Shown here: positions 41,759-52,498 of the stretch, piece by piece | How positions within the stretch are numbered: position 1 is the stretch's first letter | Layout: every line of letters begins with the position of its first letter | Source of the DNA: Zasmidium citrigriseum | Lineage: Eukaryota; Ascomycota; Dothideomycetes; Mycosphaerellales; Mycosphaerellaceae | Reading direction: 5' to 3' | DNA length: 64,000 nt | NCBI GenBank assembly: GCA_002786025.1 | Contig: NHNW01000016.1 | Span: 310,001 to 374,000 of the forward strand | Notes under the pieces: model-generated | The model's input: only the letters and a program-made list of their open reading frames with translations | What the model was told of the DNA's origin: nothing | Databases searched by the model: none | Made by a program: the position numbers and the translations under genes

Positions 41759-42603
41759 ATGGACAACAACCACACTTCTTCATCAAATGAGGGACGAAAG
41801 CTCCTCGATCCTAGCGAACTAGGCACAAAAGAATAGTAAGTCCTCCAAAATCTGCTTCAGAAACATACTCACCAATCTCCAGCTGGGAAGCAGCGTACAC
41901 CCGCGAACTCCAAAACAACACCGAAGACGCCGACGACGAAGGCGTCATCTGGTTTGACGAGAGCAATGCCGAAGACACTGTGTTGAAGAGACTAGCCTCG
42001 TATGCCGAGTCCGAGGAGTTCGATGGTCGAGGACTTTTGGACCCGAATCGCACGAGCTTTCTGGACTTGGGAACTGGCAATGGCCACATGCTATTTGCTC
42101 TCCGCGAGGACGAGGATGATGACGGAGAGCTGAGATGGAAGGGCGGGAGAATGGTAGGCGTGGATTACAGTCCGAAAAGCGTGGAGCTCGCGAGGAAAGT
42201 TGATGCTCAGAGACGAGCTGCCATCGACGAGGACGATGTGGCCGAGATTCGGTTCGAGCAATGGGATCTCCTGGGCGAGGAAGCTGGAAACTGGCTTGGA
42301 GATGGACTCGACGTGGTTCTGGACAAGGGAACTTTCGATGCGATATCACTGATGCCGCATGATGGGGATTCGCCACACCCATGCGACGTTTACCGGGAGA
42401 AAGTGGTGCCTTTGATCAGGCCTGGACACTTCTTGTTCATCACTTCTTGCAACTGGACCAAGGACGAGCTGGTCTCTTGGCTTGCGCTGGAACAAGGAAC
42501 GTTGCAGTTGTTCGACGAGGCGAAGTATCCGACTTTTACATTTGGAGGGCAGACGGGTCAAAGCGTGGTCACGCTGGTCTTTCGAAGGAGGAATCGAGAA
42601 TGA
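41759..42603 (+). CDS. EFM4: Protein-lysine N-methyltransferase EFM4 (elongation factor 1-alpha)
   Basis: Predicted seven-beta-strand SAM-dependent methyltransferase that methylates translation elongation factor eEF1A on a lysine. Exons 41759-41835 and 41883-42603, with a 47-nt phase-2 intron, give 265 residues. The N-terminal block SELGTKEYWEAAYTREL spans the splice site, which confirms it. Motif I is FLDLGTGNGHML near residue 97, followed by GVDYSPKSVELA (post I), FEQWDLL, and VVLDKGTFDAISL, the family version of the substrate-site motif. ITSCNWTKDEL and the ending GQSVVTLVFRRR are also typical. The insert EDEDDDGELRWKGG after motif I is acidic and somewhat longer than usual. Cytosolic, no signal. 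Confidence 0.9.
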
Positions 42604-45600
42604 TCAAAGGAACTATGAAGAAAACTTGGGCCAAGAACACTCTAAAAATGACTGCCCTATGGCGACTGGTCCATGTATCACTCAATCGTCTAGCAATCAC
42701 CCAACCGAAGCTGCTCCGACTGTGTACTGTTGCTGTAGCGAAACCTACCGTCTCCACATCAACTTCTTGACCTCCTCTGTGCTGGCGACGACGGGAGGAG
42801 GAGCGATTCGTCGCTGATCCGAAGGATATCTTCGCGACAGGACGGTGCTGCTCAATAGAACGAAGAGGCAATGTACGTTGGGACTTTCGACAGCTTAGCG
42901 AAATATCGTAGCCGCAGCGAACATGGACCGTGGTACTTCCGGAGGCAACTCGTTGGTAATGACGAGGACAGCATCTCCTGCTTTTCAGACCCGATGTCCA
43001 GCCTCGTCTCAAGGAAGCGTCCAGAACTCAGTCTTCAAGAAGCAAAATGAGATCTCCTTTCGCACGAAACCAAACCGAGGGCATCGAGTCCATCGAGACC
43101 AAAGGCACATGGTCGTCTCCTCTGTGCATTTTCCAGAATCATATACCACAGCCCCCATTCATCAAGCGCCGATGGCGACTCGTCGTCGTTTTCTGTCTCG
43201 ATCCCGCGTGGTAATTGACCGTTGACAGTTGGCGCACGTGGTGGATATTGGCAACGGCTTTGGGCCAGAACGCAGAAGTCCAGAACTCCATCCAACATCG
43301 AAGTCGCCAAAGTATTCACACCTCCAAGGCAAATGTTCAGAAGAAAGTCGTAAAGAGATGGGAGCGGCCAGCGTTCATTATCATCTACCCACTGAGCAAG
43401 TTTCCGACCCCAAGCGAGATCCACACTCCGCTATGTCGTGCATGAGCAAGATTTAATCTTTCTCCAGAGGCGTTATGCTAGCGCGCGGCACATCATTGCA
43501 AGGAGATCTGGACTGTGCATATAGGAATCTCAAAAAGTCGGCATTTTCCAGAAAACCAGGAGAAGGAGAAGGAGCCGTCTGGCGCTTGTGGCTGTTCTAG
43601 GACATTCCCACTACCGGTATACTGCTGGATAGTTAGGGAGGTGGTATGCGGCGTATCGAGCGTTGAGTCTGCGTTCTGGAATGGACGAGACTCGCGTTTG
43701 TTGTTTTCCATGGGAATGTCGAAAGGGAAGATTTCGCGGGTGAAGACGAATGTCTTCCCGGATGGGAGAAGCCCCTTTCGACTGCATGAGTCGCGTTTTG
43801 GATGGCTTACCACATCGCTGTTTCAACAAGTATGCAAATAGCATCAGACGAGAAGAAAAATATCGTCAAACAAATGCGAAGATTAGCAGTATCATCATTC
43901 GCGTAATGCGACGTTGTCCATGACTTCTGCACTCGGCGTGTCGTGGTCATTGACCTTCCATTAACGGGCCGAGATGTTCTACGCTGCGGTACCAGAAGAA
44001 AATCAGCCGCCGTTTGAGTACTGGCTCGGTCGATCAACGGCTGGAGTTGGCAACTGGTATCGTAAATCTGGACCGGATGTTGATGCGTCTTCCAGACCAG
44101 TTCTACGATTTGGTCGCTCGAGTCGGTCATGCTGCCGCTGCTCTGTTCGATTTCGCCTTCGATTGCTGCCCTCTTGATTCAAGCATTTAGTAATTCAGAA
44201 GAAAGTTCATGATCTGATCTCCCCCATATCTCAGAAGCTCAGGCGGCGCCAAGAGGAAATTGGTGTGGATGAATTCCCCTACTCGAATCGTCATGTGGCG
44301 CCGCATGCAGCAACAAGGTTCAATTCTCCGACGTACATGCACGAAGTTCGCATGTAGATATTTTAAGTTTCGGTGGTCAATACGCCATGTCGAATAGATG
44401 AAGATACTGCGAGCACCCGTGTGCGTCGCGACGCACGAGCAATGAAAAACATCCGAGGCGTTGTGTGAGGAGAAGGCCAGAGGCATGTCCGATTGCGGTC
44501 AATGTTGGAGGCGATATGGCGAGATTTGCTGACTTCCTGCGATGCAGGATTGTTCCACGGCTGCATCGAAGAGGCTTATTCGAGGCTTGCGTTCCCAAGA
44601 GCAGCACCTTTTGCGGAAATGCTCGCTGACTTTTGAGGCTCTGCGGTGGGCTGAAGAGCGCACAACACGAGAGTTGCATCGCATGGCATGGCAGCAGGGT
44701 CACAAGGACCGCACACCGGTAGACCTGCCCTGCAACATTGGCTGTCGGCTGTCATTTTGCGCTTCGTACAACGGATCCTTGCAGACCGCAAATCGCAACC
44801 TCGATTGTTGATCAAGCTGAAACGAGGCATTCTCGTGTTTTGGCCTTGTTTGGAGCAGTCAACTAGGTGTCGACGGGCATTCGGGTCGTTTCTTGATAGC
44901 GATTCTCCTCTTCAAACACCAATAGTGGAAGACCCTGCAGATAAGGTTGTGGAGAGCAGCTTGGAGCTATTGATTCATCCACCACGCCAGTAAAGTGGCG
45001 ACATGGCGCCGAACGTGGAAATGGAGATATTGGTGCGACGCAGAATACCTGCTGCAAGACCTCCAAACGAGTAATGTTCATGCCGATGAGCTCTCGGAGG
45101 AACTTTGGCTGCTCTCACCAGCAGTCTGACCATCTGCCGTTCGCTTGCGAGGAGTAATCGTGATGTCGGCGAGGCCTCCAGCCTTGTCGTGGGGGCATCT
45201 CCTATTGTTGGCCGGGGCTGAGGCGTAGCGGTCTGGGTGGATGTGGTGATGAATGGGCAGCCCTACGGCTGGCAGTCATTCTCATCATGTCATGGCCGGA
45301 GTGCGCGCTCTCCTGATGATTGCCTGCGAGTGTGCGACAAGACCTGGCCAAGCGCGTCGCAAGAACTCGGCCCAGCGCAGGAAGCGAGAGATGCAACTGA
45401 TATGGCATCACCGGCGAGAGCGTGTGTCTCGGAATCGCGATGCCACAGCCGCGTGGGAGACGAAAGAGTCTGGGTGTTCCTGTTCAGGATGCTTCCCTGT
45501 CCCACCGTGGCTCGTGCCGTGCGGCGGATGCTGTTTATTGGCCAGCCGCGGGGCTGAGTGGATCTCATCGCGCGCTAAAAAGCTTGTCTCTTCCTGCGCT

Positions 45601-45998
45601 ACGGACATGCAGATGGAGGTCCGAGAATAGACTTCGAGTTGATGACACGCCCTCACTGCCTCATGGCCATCTCAAGCGACGCTCCATCGCTCAGACACAC
45701 TCCCCCAGGCCCAGCATGGATCTTGCACCATGCATCGGCGGGACGCCCGTACGTGGCGCCGCCTGGACTGGTTTGGGCAGTGGAGCCATGGCGTCGACCG
45801 CGTCCACGCTCCACGACGCTTGCAACACAGATATAACATGAGCCTGACCCTCCAGGCCGATCATTACTCTACCACATCACCATTGCCACACTCGCTTGTC
45901 TGGAGAGTCTGGTTCAGTACATCTGAGCGTCATCTTGCTCAATTCTAATTCCCCTTCTTCGCCTCCTACCTCTACACTCCTTGCGGCACTCCAACACC
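42604..45998. other. Large gene-poor interval
   Basis: About 3.4 kb between EFM4 and the multicopper oxidase. No open frame carries a domain I recognise. The only stretch with coding-like composition is on the minus strand between about 44130 and 43035 (see the separate low-confidence entry). The last 160 bp form the oxidase promoter and leader. No repeat or mobile element was recognised by eye. Confidence 0.35.
43035..44130 (-). CDS. Possible multi-exon hypothetical gene, structure unresolved
   Basis: Three minus-strand open segments lie in series: 44130-43980 beginning at an ATG (MTDSSDQIVELVWKTHQH), 43813-43493, and 43424-43035. The first has a good start context (GGCAGCATGACC) and GC-ending codons. 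I could not join them with confident GT-AG introns, and no domain is recognised. The call may be wrong; the segments may be chance open frames. Confidence 0.2.
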
Positions 45999-47952
45999 AT
46001 GTCCTTCTTTTCTGGCCTTCTGGCCCTTGGCCTTGCCGCTTCGGCATCTGTGGTTGAAGCCTCTCCCCAACGTCCGGGAGGCAGTTTCGGAGGCAGACCG
46101 CTGGGACGTCCCAACTGGCGAGGAGCCGGCAAGAGTGCAGGCAGTCCTGCATATCCTTGGATCTTCCAAAACCCCCTGCCCATTCCGCCCGTTGCGCAAC
46201 CCGTGTTCACAGAGAACATCGACGGCAAGACGATTCAATACTACGAGACAACAATTCAACCCTTCCAGAAGCAGGTGTATCCCAACCTGGGCCCTGCCAA
46301 CTTTGTTGGTTACAGTACGTTAAGCTCAAACAACCCACGATGTCAACGTTTCTAACGCTCTTCCAGACGGCACTGCTCCCGGTGCTACCTTCATGATCCC
46401 CCGAGGAACGGAAACCGTCATTCGTTACACCAACAAGGGATCGCAATCCTCCTCCGTCCATCTTCACGGCTCTTACACACACTCTGCCTGGGATGGATGG
46501 GCATTTGACGAGCTGCAGCCTGGTCAATGGAAAGATTACTACTACCCGAACACCGAGACCGCGCGTCCTATGTGGTATCATGACCACGCACACGGTCACA
46601 CCGCTGCCGACGCGTATTACGGACAGGCTGGCTGCTACATCATCACCGACCCTGCAGAGGATGCCCTTGGTCTTCCAAGTGGCAAATATGATGTTCCTCT
46701 TGCGCTTTCCGACAAGATCTACCAATCCAACGGTGACCTTGCTTCGCCTAACGGCAATGTCATGAACTTCTTTGGCGACACCATCGAAGTCAACAACCAG
46801 CCATGGCCATATCTCAATGTCGAGCCACGCAAATACCGCTTCAGGGTCTTCGACATGTCCCTCAGCCGTTCTTACGATCTGTACCTGGTTGACCAAAACA
46901 ACAACCCTATCCAGTTCCAAGTCATCGCCTCTGACTCCGGTCTCTTCAGCTCACCTGTCAACACCAAGGATGTTGTCATCTCCATGGGTGAGCGTTACGA
47001 AATTATTGTCGACTTCTCAGGCTTCAAGGGCCAGAACGTCACTATGATGAATGGCCAGCAAATCAGCCAGATCAACGAGTTCACCAACACCGACAAAGTC
47101 ATGCGCTTCATGGTCGGTAACTCCGTCAGCGACACTTCGAACAACGCTGTCCCCTCCTCCCTCAACCCCAGCATCAACTGGCCCGCCCAACGCGACAACG
47201 TCGACCACCAGTTCAACTTCCAAATGGGCGGCGCAGACGTCTGGACCATCAACGGTGCCAACTTCAACGACCCGAACAGCCGCGTCCTCGCCCGCCCACC
47301 CCAAGGCACCGTCGAGCGCTGGAGACTCCGCCACACCGGAGGCCCCGCCGTTCACCCCGTCCACATCCATCTCGTCAACATGCAAGTCCTCTCCCGCACA
47401 GGAGGTTTCCGCGGTCTGGCCCCCTACGAAGCCGCCGGTCTCAAAGACGTCGTGATGCTCGCACCCGGTGAGACCGTCGATGTCCTCGCTTTCTATGGCC
47501 CCTGGAACGGCATGTACATGTTCCACTGCCACAATCTCGTCCACGAAGACCACACCATGATGGCCGCTTTCAATACCACGATCCTTGCCGCTCTCGGCTA
47601 CGACTTCAACTCCACCCAAGGTTTCGGCGATCCTATGGACCTGCGCTTCACGGCCAAGGACTACGACGCCAATGCTTTCTCTGACTCGGCTAAGCACGCC
47701 GCTGTTTCTTCTTTCGCTTCTTTGAATGCTTACGCACCTGTAACGAGTCTCGTCGCCGCTGAGAATGCGTACTACCAGACCGCGGGGTATAACGGTGATG
47801 GTGCTTCCGCCTCCGCTGTTCTCATGGCCGTACAGACTGCTCCCGCGACCAGCACTGGCGTTGGATTCGCCCCTGCGACCGCGAAGCCGACTTCTACTGC
47901 CCTCTTCGCACGAGAGACACCTGGTCCCGAGGCTGTGGCTTTCCGTGCTTGA
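45999..47952 (+). CDS. Secreted multicopper oxidase, bilirubin oxidase type
   Basis: Predicted extracellular blue copper oxidase that oxidises bilirubin-like or phenolic substrates and reduces O2 to water. Exons 45999-46314 and 46367-47952, with a 52-nt intron, give 633 residues. A signal peptide (MSFFSGLLALGLAASASVVEA) is followed by a propeptide-like basic stretch. All four copper-ligand blocks are present: HLHGSYTHSAWDG (His137, His139), MWYHDHAHGHTA (His177-His183), HPVHIHLV (His435, His438, His440) and HCHNLVHEDHTMM (His492-Cys493-His494, His498, axial Met503). The WDG after the first block and the axial Met fit bilirubin oxidase rather than high-potential laccase. The C-terminal 100 residues are Ala/Thr-rich. 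Its stop faces fumarylacetoacetase with 0.5 kb between. Pigment or melanin-related roles are possible but not shown. Confidence 0.92.
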
Positions 47953-48439
47953 ACGACTCGACAGCTTTTTCGTAATGAACAGATGATGTTTGGATGAGCT
48001 TCTTGTATATATGTACAGATGGTTGTGCGTTATGAGCGGAATTCTTTCGTATAGACGGGGATAGCATTTGGGGGCTTCGCATTTAGAAGGAGGGAGACAC
48101 AGTCCCTTCGCTTTGATTAATGTCTGCTCATACCCGCTGCTTATTAGTGGCACGATTTGCATGGATTCTCGTATGAAGAAAAGAGAGAAAAGTAATGTAA
48201 AAAGTTCAAACTGTACTTCGTAATCTTCATCCTATATTATCGATTTGCTCCAATATCGAGCCGAGCGTTCATGTCTAACATGTAGTAAATCTCACGAGGA
48301 ACCTCACATATCCTCCCCTCCAAGGCACACCATCACTACACCTGGCATGTCTCGTCAATCTCGCATGACCTAAGACTTTGAGATACCGCATCTGCATGCA
48401 ATCTATCAACAACTCCCTCCAAACCAAACAGAGGACATC
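47953..48439. other. Convergent 3' intergenic region
   Basis: About 0.5 kb between two convergent stops. AT-rich segments near 48180-48250 may contain the polyadenylation sites of both genes. No gene seen. Confidence 0.4.
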
Positions 48440-49766
48440 CTACATCGGCGCCCCAACCCTCCCCCTACACTCCCCAAACCCCAAAACCACACCCCCTTCC
48501 CCATCCTCACACCACCCCTCCAGCACAACCTCATCCCCATCCTCCAAATACCCCTCCTCATAATCGCCCCCGCTCACCTCACTCGTCGGCATAACCTTCG
48601 TCTTCGTCCTCTCACTCTCATACAAACACCCAAGTTCACACATCTCGCCCTTCTCATTCCTCCCCGACCCAGAAATCGTCCCTGTTCCGATGAGATCGCC
48701 GGTTTGCATGCCGCAACCCGAGGCCGCGTGGTGTGTGAGTTGTTGGTAGGGTGTCCAGTACATGTATTTCAGATTGGAAGTTCCGAGGATTGTTTCTTTT
48801 CCGTTGCGGAGGAGTTTCACGCGGAGTTTGACGTCTAGTGCGCCGTCGTTTTGGCCGGGCCATGTGAGATGGGGGAAGGGCGCGGGGTCTTGTGTGAGTT
48901 TTGGGGTGGTGGAGTAGGGCTCCAGGGCTTCCATGGGCACGATCCAGTTTGAAATTGAGGTGCCAAAACCTTTCGAGTGGAAAGGACCCAAGGGTCGCAT
49001 TTCGAAGAGTTGATGATCCCTTGCACTCCAATCATTCAGCATGACGAAACCGAAGATGTGTTGCTTTGCATCGGCGATGGACATGGTAGAGCCGTAAGGG
49101 ATGGGTTTGGAGACGAAATATCCCATCTCGAGTTCGAAGTCGAGTTTTTTGCTTGGGCCGTAGATGGGTTTGCTGTCGATGCCGGCGGAAAAGGAGACGT
49201 TGCTTGGCCGGGGGATTGTTGAGGGGGTGGGGAGCACGGACGAGACGCGGGAGTTGTAGACGGAGGGCGTGATGAACCAGTTGGAGGGGATGGCAGAGGT
49301 GGTGAGTTCGCCGGAGCAGTTGCGGCAATGGTCGAGGGAGGTGTAGAAGTCGGAGAAGCCGGGGATTGACATGGGGAGGTGGGGTTTGACATCGCTGAGG
49401 GATGTCAGGCAGGATGAGGGGATTTTGGACGCTTTGAGATCTTCTTGGACTTGCGAGCGGACAGCGCGGCGGGTTGGCCAGGGGAGGGCGGCGAATGTGT
49501 TTAGAACGGACTGGGAGGGGTGTTAGTGAGGAGAGAGTTTTGGTGGGAGGGGATGTGAGTACCTGGGAGAAGATCTCTTCGAATTTGAAGTTATGACCAG
49601 ATTCGAGACTTGACAGAGCGCCTGTCTTTGCATATTCGGCCAAGTCGATGGCATGTTGACCGATGGCTACGGCGCAACGAGGCGAGGGGTCGCTGGATGT
49701 TGAGATGACGCCGTAAGGCAAGTTGTGGATGGTGTAAGGCGCTTGATCGAGTATTGGAGACGACAT
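48440..49766 (-). CDS. FAH: Fumarylacetoacetase
   Basis: Predicted last enzyme of tyrosine and phenylalanine breakdown, hydrolysing fumarylacetoacetate to fumarate and acetoacetate. Exons 49766-49563 and 49510-48440, with a 52-nt phase-0 intron, give 424 residues, the normal length. The N-terminal domain holds IHNLPYGVISTSSDPSPRCA. In the catalytic domain SIPGFSDFYTSLDHC carries the metal Asp and the catalytic His, KLDFELEMGYFV the two metal-binding Glu residues, and GFVMLNDWSARDHQLFE the further Asp. SKGFGTSISNWIVP and GDLIGTGTISGSG complete the signature. No homogentisate dioxygenase or maleylacetoacetate isomerase lies in the window, so this copy is outside the usual fungal tyrosine-degradation cluster, or the cluster is dispersed here. 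A second gene copy elsewhere cannot be excluded. Confidence 0.93.
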
Positions 49767-50447
49767 GCTGTCACCGTTATAATGATTGATGGCTAGAATT
49801 GCTTGTACAGAGGTGTTGTGAGATTGAGGGATACTGTCGGTGAACGATGTGAGCAGTGAGGTCGGCCCCGCAGTGGGGTGTTGAGCAGCTTGAGGCTGAA
49901 GTCAATATCATTCTTCGGTCTCCGATGCAGCTACTTCACACTTGACCGGCTTCTTCACGAAGCGTTTCCTCCTCTCACCCTGGATGACCTGCAATATTCG
50001 GACACATGTAGCTGCCAGCGTACCTTCCGCCTTCCCGCGTTTGTTGGGCTTGGCCGTTATAGTTTCGTGCTGTTCGCTCGCAAGAAGCCCTCGAAGTGTT
50101 AAGGTTCATGCAGGTACAGTCGCGGTAGTACGCCCCAAGCGGCCGTCATGCATACTGGGAATCGTTTGGCGTCGTACTAAGTACCCGTCTGTTCTGTCAT
50201 GCTGATGAAGTCTGGGAAGCAATCGCTTCAAAGCTCGTGAGCTTGGCACTCTAGACGTCTCCCACCGCGAGTGCATGTTCTGGCAAGCTTGAAAGCCCGA
50301 ATATCCAGGTGACTGACGATTTGACGATGCGCGTCCCCAATCGCGCATTCTGAATAGACTCAATTTGATAGTCGTCGGTCCGCAAGTCTTCTTGTGAAGA
50401 ACGGGGCATTTCGGTGGTGAAGGCGCTTGATTGATCGGTGAGGTCTT
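49767..50447. other. Intergenic region
   Basis: About 0.7 kb between the fumarylacetoacetase start and the PIG-S stop, both minus-strand genes. It contains the fumarylacetoacetase promoter. Short plus-strand frames (49878-50205) show no domain. Confidence 0.35.
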
Positions 50448-52096
50448 TCAGGCTGTCTTCTGCTTTCGCTCTCGAAGTTTCTTAAGCTCTTTGATGGCTG
50501 ACATGATCAACGGCACAGCCATTGGGCCAAGCAATGGCACATAGACGGCGACCTTGTGTTCCTCGGGGAAGTAGACTTGGCCGACCATGGAGGGTTCGAA
50601 AAAGGCTTTCTCGACCTCAGTCTCGGCGATTCGAGCGTTCTCCAGTGCAGATTGGAATTGGCCATCGCGCAGATCAGTGCAGGCCTCGTCGAGGCGATGG
50701 AGTGTCTCGTCCACCGACTTCGCCACTGAATCCGGAATGGCGATTGATGTAAGCTTCAACGTGAGTCGTGACAGAGCGCCCAGTGTCGAGGAAGCAGACA
50801 AAATCAGTGCAGTGGCTCGTTCTCGAGTGAGGCTCGACATTCGGAGGGACAGTGAAGGCGGTGACGGTGGGACTCCCAACAGTGCGGCGAGCTGATCGGC
50901 AAATATGAGCATGTCCGGACGGAGATCGTCGATGGCGAGATTGTTCAGCTGTGTCGTAGGAGCATTGTGGATCTGAACACCACCCCACTGCGGTATGATC
51001 CAGCTTGAGCCATCATTCTCGTCAATCAAGAGCGGCTTCTTTTCCGGGCTGGGAACATAGAGAACGAAGTTGATGGTGGGACCTTCTCCAATGCTTGGAC
51101 TCAAGGGCCATTCCGCTGCGTTGACGAAGCCAGTCAAGTCTCCGTAGTGAAGTGTCCAGTGATTCTTCTCGGCATTGAAAGTCGGTCCAGCGATGGAGGG
51201 GCTGAACGAAGCAAAGAGCTGCACCTGCGTGTCGATTGTAAAGTCGCTGATAGAAGACAGTGGTTGGAGCAGTGGCGAAATGTACTCTTTCAGAGCTTGG
51301 TCGATATCCCAAGCAGAAGGAGAGGCTTCCGGCGTGAACAACGAGAAAGTCAGATGGTAGGCCGGGGCATATTTGAAGGCTCGCGTCACCCTCTTGTCGA
51401 GGCTCGAAGACTTTTCAGGTGATAGCGTGAGAGGTCGGGCTCCATTTGCAAATTGAGTGTCTTTTATGAGATGCCAGACGGCCATGATCTCGTCCTCAAA
51501 GACAGCAGAGACTTCGGAGGCGATGTAATTCACTGCGTGCTTCAGCTCCTCGGCATTCTGAGCTCTGTGATCTATGTTCAAAATTGGACGCCATGATTCC
51601 AAGGATGCTTGTGGAGTCTGCGGTGCGGAGGCGGTCTTAAGCACCACTGTGAGCACTTCCTTAGGCATTGGAATACCGCCCAAGTTGTTCTCGGCCTTCA
51701 CGTGGAATCTGTGAAATCGCAAGTTCTGCTGGCCATTGAGTAATGTCTCCACATCGGACGCGAGATTGGTCGTCTGGTCCGGGTTCAGGTCTGGTGCTTG
51801 AAGTGTGACATGCAGAGGGTAATGTAGCTGACAAGCCTGGCGGGATTCAGTCTTCAACTCTTCAGCGAATGTTTCGACAACCCTACCTCCCCTTCCGCCC
51901 AAGCATTCATAGATTCCAGGGGCAGTTCAGATCGTGGGATAGAAGTGGTCCAGATCCAGTGCGGCAGTCCCAAACAGACCACGACCAGCCAGAAGGCGGT
52001 GATTATGAGACGCCGGGACCAGACCGTCGCTGATCTCTCCGGCGCCAGCTCAACAGCCGGATTCGAAGGCTGGCTCTCGCCCTCTTTGTCGTTCAT
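50448..52096 (-). CDS. GPI17: GPI transamidase subunit PIG-S / Gpi17
   Basis: Predicted ER-membrane subunit of the complex that cleaves the C-terminal signal of precursor proteins and attaches the GPI anchor. Exons 52096-51887 and 51836-50448, joined by a 50-nt phase-0 intron, give 532 residues. The intron joins two frames that look frameshifted without it: LESMNAWAEGE on the left and ACQLHYPLHVTL on the right. A cytosolic N-terminus leads to TM1 (LIITAFWLVVVCLGLPHWIW) near residue 30, followed by the family motif RSELPLE. The long lumenal part holds YHLTFSLFTPEASPSAWDI and the block SSWIIPQWGGVQIHN typical of PIG-S. TM2 near the C-terminus is YVPLLGPMAVPLIMSAI, then a basic tail. Its client class may include the GPI-type protein at 22166-22804. 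Confidence 0.9.
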
Positions 52097-52498
52097 GTCG
52101 ATGTTGACGGGACAAGTCGCGATGGAGTTCGATGGACGTGTTCACAGGGAGTCCTCGCGCTGATTGGCCCGAGTCTCGCTCTTTCCTCGGGCCAGACCCT
52201 CACCTCACCTTTCACATCACCTTCTTCTTTCTTTTCACTTTACTACGCGCTAGGAAAGATGCATCAACCATCTGATGCATGTGACAATGGCTGATTCCAT
52301 ATGCTTCTGGTGTTCACTTAGCTCTTAGCCACATGTAAGTCTGCACGCTCACATTGCCACCACATGAACCTTCCTTCAGCAGCCAGCTCGTGAGAGCATG
52401 AGACAGTTTCTGGCAACGTCTACCACTCAAAACATCTCCTCAGACACCTTCCTCTTTCTACTTCACACGTTCATTCCAAACACTTCCACATCTCAGCC
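52097..52498. promoter_or_regulatory. Divergent promoter region, PIG-S / Gfd2-like gene
   Basis: About 0.4 kb between two start codons pointing outward. A pyrimidine-rich tract (about 52197-52245, many CTT/TTC) and a second one near 52440-52495 precede the plus-strand start; such tracts often mark fungal transcription starts and leaders. Confidence 0.4.

Noticed and set aside
47017..48162. Long minus-strand frame opposite the multicopper oxidase
   Set aside because: It overlaps intact copper-ligand motifs on the plus strand and has Val/Glu/Asp shadow composition.
51837..51886. Apparent frameshift splitting PIG-S
   Set aside because: A 50-nt GT-AG phase-0 intron joins the two frames exactly at a conserved position.
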